A stretch of 36,349 bases of DNA from DUUI01 sp964627845. Lineage in GTDB: Bacteria; Bacillota_I; Bacilli_A; Erysipelotrichales; Erysipelotrichaceae. The notes under the pieces were generated by a model. The model did not search any database. It worked only from the letters and a program-made list of their open reading frames with translations, and was not told the origin of the DNA. Shown here one piece after another: positions 32,388-36,349 of this stretch. The translations under genes were made by a program, and so were the position numbers. Positions within the stretch are counted from its first letter, which is position 1. Each line of letters starts with the position of its first letter. The DNA is taken from positions 1 through 36,349 of the forward strand of contig CAZVKL010000009.1 of the NCBI GenBank assembly GCA_964627845.1, in the 5' to 3' direction.

Positions 32388-34019
32388 ATGGCTACAATTC
32401 AGAAATTTGACACTGACTTACTAACGTTAAAGAATCAACACCTCTCCCCTCTTAAGGCACTTGTTGAAACTCAATTCTATTTAAATAATGTGATTCAAAT
32501 AGAATCTTTACAACAAGCTTATGATTTGGCGGTTGATCATCCAAATGTGATTGTGAGCGACTTGGATATTAAGCATCCAAAAAAACTTGGTCTAGAAGAA
32601 GGTTCAAAAGTATTAGTTTATAATAATGGTGCTCGATTTGGTCGTGCAGCTAAGGCGCGTCGTATCGTGGGCTATCATGATGATAAAGAACTTAGAAATA
32701 TTGTCTTAGAGGCGATGCATCGTGATCCTTATCGTCCGTTCTATCATGCCCAAGCGGTTGTTGGTTTGGATGAAGCGTTTATGGTGAAGGCTCATTTATG
32801 TATTAATGAATCACAGGAAGGAAATTTATTATCTTGGTTGTTAAACTTTCAAATACTTAATGATGAGTATAAACAACGTTATGAACAGTCTAAGAATATG
32901 GATGAAAATGATATTTATGTCTATGCGGATAGTGAATGGTCGCACCCGGATTATCCTCATGGCTTAGCCTATTTTGATCCAATCCATAATGTCGCTTGTA
33001 TACTTGGAATGACTTATTTTGGTGAACTTAAAAAAGGAACTTTGACCCTTGCTTGGGCGACTGCTTATCGTCAAGATTATGTCGCTTGTCATGGTGGTCT
33101 TAAGATTTTTAAAAAAGAGAATCACAATTATGTTGCTTCATTCTTTGGGTTATCGGGTTCTGGTAAATCAACGTTGACACATGCTCAACATGATCAAAAG
33201 TTTGATATCGAAGTCCTTCATGATGATGCCTTTATTATCGATTTAGATGAGGGTTACTCAATCGCTTTAGAACCTGCTTATTTTGATAAAACACAGGATT
33301 ATCCTGCATCGCATCGAGAACAGGAATACTTCTTAACTGTTCAAAATGTGGGCGTGACTCTTAATGAAGAAAATAAGAAAGTATTAGTGACACAAGACAT
33401 CCGTAATGGTAATGGTCGTACGGTTAAGTCAAGATATTCTACGCCTAATCGTGTGGATCGAATTGATGATCCAATTAACGCAATCTATTGGATTATGAAG
33501 GATGATAGCTTACCTCCACTACTTAAGATTAATGATGCGACGTTAGCGTCTGCCTTTGGTTTAACTTTAGCAACGAAACGAACTTCGGCTGAAATTGGTG
33601 TCTTTGATCCAAGTGCACTCGTTATTGAGCCGTATGCTAATCCATTTAGAGTGTATGATCTAAATGATGACTATAAACGTTTTAAGGAACTCTTTGATAA
33701 AGGAGTTGATTGTTTCATCTTAAATACTGGTTCTTATCTCGATCAAGATATTCCTAAAGAGGTAACACTTCAACTGATTGAGAATGAAGTCAATGGGCAT
33801 AATGACTTTAAACCTTTCTTTAATCATCAGCATATACAGGTTGCACATTTGGATGGCTTTGATATTAAAAACGACCAGGCAGCACTTGATTTATTGCTTA
33901 GTCGATTAAAGACTCGTATTAAGTTTATAAAGGAACATAATTTAACGCATGAGTTAGATACAATTGAGTCTGAGGCGATGGAATCGCTTGAAACACTTAC
34001 CCAACAACTATCGATTTAA
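32388..34019 (+). CDS. pckA: Phosphoenolpyruvate carboxykinase (ATP)
   Basis: A 543-residue enzyme interconverting oxaloacetate + ATP with PEP + CO2 + ADP. It has the kinase-1a loop GLSGSGKST with Lys260, followed by the metal-binding HDDAF, and DIRNGNGRTVKSRYS with the substrate arginine region. The length is typical of the ATP-dependent family; GTP-type enzymes have different motifs. I chose ATG 32388, directly after AAAGGAGGAAAT; an in-frame ATG at 32370 lies before that site. The 3' end overlaps the converging bioY gene by 23 nt. Confidence 0.97.
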   Translation: MATIQKFDTDLLTLKNQHLSPLKALVETQFYLNNVIQIESLQQAYDLAVDHPNVIVSDLDIKHPKKLGLEEGSKVLVYNNGARFGRAAKARRIVGYHDDKELRNIVLEAMHRDPYRPFYHAQAVVGLDEAFMVKAHLCINESQEGNLLSWLLNFQILNDEYKQRYEQSKNMDENDIYVYADSEWSHPDYPHGLAYFDPIHNVACILGMTYFGELKKGTLTLAWATAYRQDYVACHGGLKIFKKENHNYVASFFGLSGSGKSTLTHAQHDQKFDIEVLHDDAFIIDLDEGYSIALEPAYFDKTQDYPASHREQEYFLTVQNVGVTLNEENKKVLVTQDIRNGNGRTVKSRYSTPNRVDRIDDPINAIYWIMKDDSLPPLLKINDATLASAFGLTLATKRTSAEIGVFDPSALVIEPYANPFRVYDLNDDYKRFKELFDKGVDCFILNTGSYLDQDIPKEVTLQLIENEVNGHNDFKPFFNHQHIQVAHLDGFDIKNDQAALDLLLSRLKTRIKFIKEHNLTHELDTIESEAMESLETLTQQLSI

Positions 34020-34509
34020 GGCGATTGTATAGAACAAGCGCTAAGAAGATTGAGAGTCCATCACTAATAAGAAAGACAGCCCAATAACTTAGAAAAAGTG
34101 TTTTGATAGTTATTGGGTTTTCTAATACCAATCTAAAAATCATAAATAAGTATGGAAGTCCGATGGCGTATAAACTTAAATAACCTATCAAGATTCCACT
34201 CATTTTCTGTTCAAAATGATTGACGATTAGAGCACAACTTAAAAATCCGAGTACGAAACCAAATGATGGTGACAATACATAAGTAATTCCTGCCCCTGAA
34301 GCAAAGACGGGTAATCCGATTAAACCCAGACCAATATATCCTGCCATTACATACACAATTTGGGCTCGATTTAATAAAAGCCCGACTAAAAGAACCATGC
34401 AGAATTGAAACGTAATCGGAACAATTGATATTGGTAATTTTAAGTGGGCGCTAACTGCCATTAGAGCGATGAATAATGCGCATTGAGCGAGTTGACGAAT
34501 GTTTAACAT
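33997..34509 (-). CDS. bioY: BioY family biotin transporter S-component
   Basis: A 170-residue membrane protein with about six helices. The BioY pattern is clear: LPISIVPITFQFCMVLLVGLLL near the start, then AGYIGLGLIGLPVFASGAGITYVLSPSFGFVLGF. It binds biotin and works with the ECF energy-coupling module (EcfA/A'/T), which is not in this window. Its ATG has no Shine-Dalgarno sequence and sits 6 nt after a TATAAT box. It overlaps the 3' end of pckA by 23 nt on the opposite strand. The gene stands alone, with no biotin synthesis genes beside it, so the host may depend on external biotin. Confidence 0.93.
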   Translation of the reverse strand: MLNIRQLAQCALFIALMAVSAHLKLPISIVPITFQFCMVLLVGLLLNRAQIVYVMAGYIGLGLIGLPVFASGAGITYVLSPSFGFVLGFLSCALIVNHFEQKMSGILIGYLSLYAIGLPYLFMIFRLVLENPITIKTLFLSYWAVFLISDGLSIFLALVLYNRLKSIVVG

Positions 34510-34515
34510 ATAGTT

Positions 34516-34521
34516 ATTATA
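34516..34521 (-). promoter_or_regulatory. -10 element, leaderless start of bioY
   Basis: The minus strand has a perfect TATAAT followed by exactly 6 nt (AACTAT) and then ATG 34509. Unlike the other four cases of this geometry it has no TG extension (ACG stands there) and no good -35. Confidence 0.5.
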
Positions 34522-34548
34522 CGTCTTAATTGAATTGTTTAATACCCC

Positions 34549-34577
34549 TTGAAAACAACCTTAATTAATACTATTAT
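34549..34577 (+). promoter_or_regulatory. Sigma-A type promoter of the DUF1622 gene
   Basis: TTGAAA (5/6) and TATTAT (5/6) are separated by exactly 17 nt. The transcript would begin near 34584, 18 nt before ATG 34602, and includes the AAGGAG ribosome binding site. Confidence 0.7.
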
Positions 34578-34601
34578 ATAGGGTGTCAGTAAGGAGAAAA
34601 A

Positions 34602-34946
34602 ATGGAATTTATTATTAGTAATATTATCCCTGTTATCTATCACACGGTTGAAATTATAGGGGCAATTATTATCGTTATTGGAACGATCAAAGCTATTTAT
34701 CATTTATTTCAAAACAAATTCGATTTTAGAAACGAAGATTTAATTGTTGAGATAGCTTCAGCTTTATCGCTTGCGTTAGAATTTATTCTAGCTGCAGAGA
34801 TACTTAAGACATTAGTTATCAATGATATGCAACAACTACTCTTATTGGGAGTACTGCTTATTCTACGTATTATCATTACCTTTGTCTTACATTGGGAACT
34901 CAATCATATTGAAGAGAATCAACGTCGTAATGGCGTACACCACTAA
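34602..34946 (+). CDS. DUF1622 family small membrane protein
   Basis: A 114-residue membrane protein with three hydrophobic helices (about 8-32, 48-68 and 75-97). The pattern VEIIGAIIIVIGTIKAIY, then the charged loop FDFRNEDLIVEIASALSLALEFILAAEILKT, then a third helix ending in LHWEL, is that of DUF1622, whose function is not known. The start ATG has AAGGAGAAAAA upstream. It has its own promoter and terminator and is a single-gene unit. Confidence 0.87.
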   Translation: MEFIISNIIPVIYHTVEIIGAIIIVIGTIKAIYHLFQNKFDFRNEDLIVEIASALSLALEFILAAEILKTLVINDMQQLLLLGVLLILRIIITFVLHWELNHIEENQRRNGVHH

Positions 34947-34950
34947 AAAA

Positions 34951-34964
34951 GGATCGAAAGATCC
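34951..34964 (+). terminator. Rho-independent terminator of the DUF1622 gene
   Basis: A 5-bp stem (GGATC / GATCC) capped by a stable GAAA tetraloop and followed by ATTTTTT. It lies 4 nt past the stop codon. The reverse strand also has a T-run, so it may act in both directions. Confidence 0.8.
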
Positions 34965-35043
34965 ATTTTTTATTGACTAAGGGATTGAGAACTATTCCCA
35001 AAATCATTAGTAAGTATGTCTGTAGTATCTTATTAAAACAATA

Positions 35044-35077
35044 AAAAGAGTGACCTTCATATGGAGGTCACTCTTTT
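35044..35077. terminator. Strong bidirectional terminator hairpin
   Basis: A 13-bp perfect stem (AAAAGAGTGACCT / AGGTCACTCTTTT) with an 8-nt loop and A/T-rich flanks on both sides. On the minus strand it lies just after the LPXTG remnant. The preceding 80 bp (34965-35043) hold nothing I can recognise. Confidence 0.85.
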
Positions 35078-35085
35078 AAATCTTT

Positions 35086-35421
35086 CTATTGTTCCTCTTC
35101 TTTTTTAAACATTAAATATAGACCAGCACCAATTAGTAATGTTGAGCCAATCAGATAAATCATTGTGGATGACTGACCAGTGTCTGGTAAGTCTGGTTTG
35201 TCAGTTTTAACTAACACTAATGAATCCAACGCTTGTTGAAGTGTCTCTGTTGCTGCATTAATCTCAGCTTGAGTTGCCTCTGGATTATTGAAGACAACTT
35301 GTGCAGCTTCTAAAGCTCTTTGTAATGCTTCAAATGATTCCTTTGTATAATTTTCTTCAGACATCTCTTTTGCTTCATCAATCAGAGCTTCTAATTTGTC
35401 CTTATTAGTCGAGTCAGTCAC
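35086..35421 (-). pseudogene. Remnant of a sortase-anchored surface protein (FIVAR repeat, LPDTG, membrane anchor)
   Basis: From about 35421 the minus strand encodes VTDSTNKDKLEALIDEAKE, one FIVAR-type helical repeat of about 65 residues. It is followed by LPDTG (35190-35176), a hydrophobic membrane span and a charged tail (KKEEEQ) ending at TAG 35086. This is the end of a large cell-surface protein such as a glycosidase or adhesin. No start codon with a ribosome binding site exists. The in-frame stretch upstream to 35529 looks like noise and overlaps the 3' end of the SIMPL gene. A deletion joint probably lies between 35421 and 35474. The terminator is still intact. Confidence 0.75.
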
Positions 35422-35473
35422 TTTGATCAAACAATGAATGCAATGTATTTCTAAAAAATGTAACAAATGAAAA

Positions 35474-36064
35474 CTAAATCTCAATCTCCCATTCAATTTC
35501 AATTGAAGTTGATTGAGTAATATTCTCAAAAGTCATTTCTTGTTGAGCAAAACTCATCATTCTTGGTTGGTGATGAATTTCAGGGATATTATTGATGGAA
35601 ATAATACCTTTAAGTGTGACTTTGCTTTCTTTAGTAATCACCTCAGCTTGATGAAATGCATCTTGAATAGCAAGTTGAGTTAATTCATCTTGATTAAAAT
35701 GGTCAATGGCATACTCAACAACAAAACTAGGATGATGGGGTGCTTTAGCAACCGTTGCGATCGCTTCAGCAAGTTTTTTCATATCTAATTTAAAAGAAAG
35801 GACTAATTCATGATTCAACTGAAAACCTTTAAAGATAGATTGATGGGCCCCCTCATGCTGAGATTGTTCATAGTATGGACTCAACTGATAATTCAGCGTT
35901 TTAAGTCTTGACCCAAACTCATTCTTTAAATATTGAAATGTTTCTTGTTCATGATTGATGACATCATTATAGTCTTCATTGTTCACTTGTATTTTGATAT
36001 GAAGGTTTATTTTATTTGGTTTATAACTTTTTTCAGCAAATCCTCTAACTTTTAATGTTCGCAT
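35474..36064 (-). CDS. SIMPL-domain (DUF541) protein
   Basis: A 196-residue protein with the SIMPL/DUF541 pattern: an opening strand LKVRGFAEKSYKPNKINLHIKI (VxGxG-like start), a central EYAIDHFNQDELTQLAIQDAFHQAEVIT block, and a final strand SIEIEWEI. Unlike many family members it has no signal peptide, so it would be cytoplasmic. Some members are linked to membrane stress tolerance, but the role is not established. ATG 36064 has AAAGGG 6 nt upstream. Its 3' end touches the LPXTG remnant. Confidence 0.82.
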   Translation of the reverse strand: MRTLKVRGFAEKSYKPNKINLHIKIQVNNEDYNDVINHEQETFQYLKNEFGSRLKTLNYQLSPYYEQSQHEGAHQSIFKGFQLNHELVLSFKLDMKKLAEAIATVAKAPHHPSFVVEYAIDHFNQDELTQLAIQDAFHQAEVITKESKVTLKGIISINNIPEIHHQPRMMSFAQQEMTFENITQSTSIEIEWEIEI

Positions 36065-36243
36065 ACTTAACCCTTTCCTAATGTATTAAGTCAATATTAA
36101 CACAAATCATGTTGTACTTGTTTACAACTCTAAATTCCTCTCTTAATTTTCTCATTAAAATAATCTAAAAATTTGACTGCTATATCTAAATAATAAGGGG
36201 CTACAACGACTTTTAAGGTTCATTTAATATTCAAAATAAAAAA
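36065..36243. other. AT-rich intergenic region
   Basis: About 180 bp between the SIMPL gene and the next terminator. It should hold the SIMPL promoter, but I cannot point to a convincing box. On the minus strand a 28-codon open stretch (about 36211-36128) reads as plausible protein but lacks an ATG start. No RNA gene or repeat is seen. Confidence 0.4.
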
Positions 36244-36257
36244 GCGCAGATCTGCAC
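36244..36257 (-). terminator. Rho-independent terminator of the methyltransferase gene
   Basis: The minus strand reads GTGCAGATCTGCGC, a 5-bp stem with one G-U pair around GATC, followed by TTTTTTATTTT. It lies 3 nt past the TAA of the partial gene to its right. Confidence 0.65.
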
Positions 36258-36260
36258 CTA

Positions 36261-36349
36261 TTAAACGCGATTCAAAACAGCAATACATTCAACATGTTTT
36301 GAGATGAGTGGATAGCTGTCAAAAATTAGGGATATGAACATAATTCTCT
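36261..36349 (-). CDS. 3' end of a probable RNA (uracil-5-)-methyltransferase (RlmD/TrmA family), partial
   Basis: Only the last 29 codons are in the window. The frame reads FDSYPLISKHVECIAVLNRV and stops at TAA 36263-36261. This resembles the conserved end of RumA/TrmA-type SAM-dependent m5U methyltransferases, where D-x-F-P-x-T-x-H-V-E is followed by a hydrophobic strand; the His-Val-Glu triplet and the Asp and Pro are present. The catalytic Cys and SAM motifs are outside the window, so the call rests on one short motif. Confidence 0.6.
   Translation of the reverse strand, partial: RIMFISLIFDSYPLISKHVECIAVLNRV

Noticed and set aside
35422..35529. An N-terminal extension of the LPXTG fragment starting at a TTG
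   Set aside because: It has no ribosome binding site, overlaps the SIMPL coding end and reads as unrelated sequence, so it was left out of the remnant.
1..36349. Search for CRISPR arrays, insertion sequences, prophage or tandem repeats
   Set aside because: No spaced direct repeats, transposase, integrase or phage genes were seen; the barnase-barstar pair alone is not evidence of a mobile element.

Overview
The window is about 36 kb of AT-rich bacterial chromosome (roughly one third G+C by eye) packed with short, overlapping, co-oriented genes. UGA acts as a stop and UGG encodes Trp, so the genetic code is standard. Gene content (CorC/HlyC paralogs, PPK1/Ppx, ATP-type PEP carboxykinase, BioY, SatD-like protein, barnase/barstar, an LPXTG-protein remnant) points to a low-G+C Bacillota or Mycoplasmatota lineage, for example a free-living relative of the Acholeplasma/Izemoplasma group or of Erysipelotrichia. 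This is inference; no 16S gene is present. I see no phage, IS element, CRISPR array or rRNA. The region reads as housekeeping and metabolism with a few unusual gene fusions and two gene remnants.

Layout. 1-5.7 kb: 5' part of cysteine synthase, then two CorC/HlyC paralogs facing away from each other around the remains of an ABC transporter, then an S9 peptidase. 5.7-9.7 kb: a flavodiiron protein, a fused prenol-kinase-like/DUF92 membrane protein, and a coupled SDR plus VOC pair. 9.8-14.4 kb: tRNA-Thr(GGU), then a tightly overlapping minus-strand operon (metallophosphoesterase, membrane-anchored EIIB-like domain, degenerate flavoprotein, NYN-LOTUS protein, CoaD, Maf, GNAT). 14.5-16 kb: DUF4236 protein and an HxlR regulator on the plus strand. 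16-21.2 kb: Ppx, PPK1, a barnase-like lipoprotein, barstar and a cytoplasmic alpha-amylase on the minus strand. 21.2-26.8 kb: PAP2 phosphatase, histidine phosphatase, membrane-anchored pullulanase, MFS transporter and SatD-like protein. 26.8-32.2 kb: a neutral zinc metallopeptidase, then a six-gene overlapping operon (unknown protein, inositol-monophosphatase-like protein, zinc-ribbon Nudix, MgtE, O6-alkylguanine methyltransferase, LOG-Nudix fusion). 32.2-36.3 kb: pckA with a cre-like site, BioY, DUF1622 protein, an LPXTG-protein remnant, a SIMPL-domain protein, and the C-terminal end of a probable RNA m5U methyltransferase.

Functional themes. Starch or glycogen would be debranched outside by the anchored pullulanase and hydrolysed inside by the amylase. 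Central carbon and energy genes include PEPCK and polyphosphate metabolism. Nucleotide housekeeping is represented by Maf, two Nudix domains and LOG. The most notable items are: five genes whose -10 element lies exactly 6 nt before the ATG with no Shine-Dalgarno sequence, suggesting leaderless mRNAs that also head the two largest operons; a predicted two-step prenol kinase fusion; a lipoprotein barnase with a coupled barstar and amylase; a membrane-anchored EIIB-like domain coupled to a flavoprotein lacking its catalytic motifs; and a LOG-Nudix fusion.
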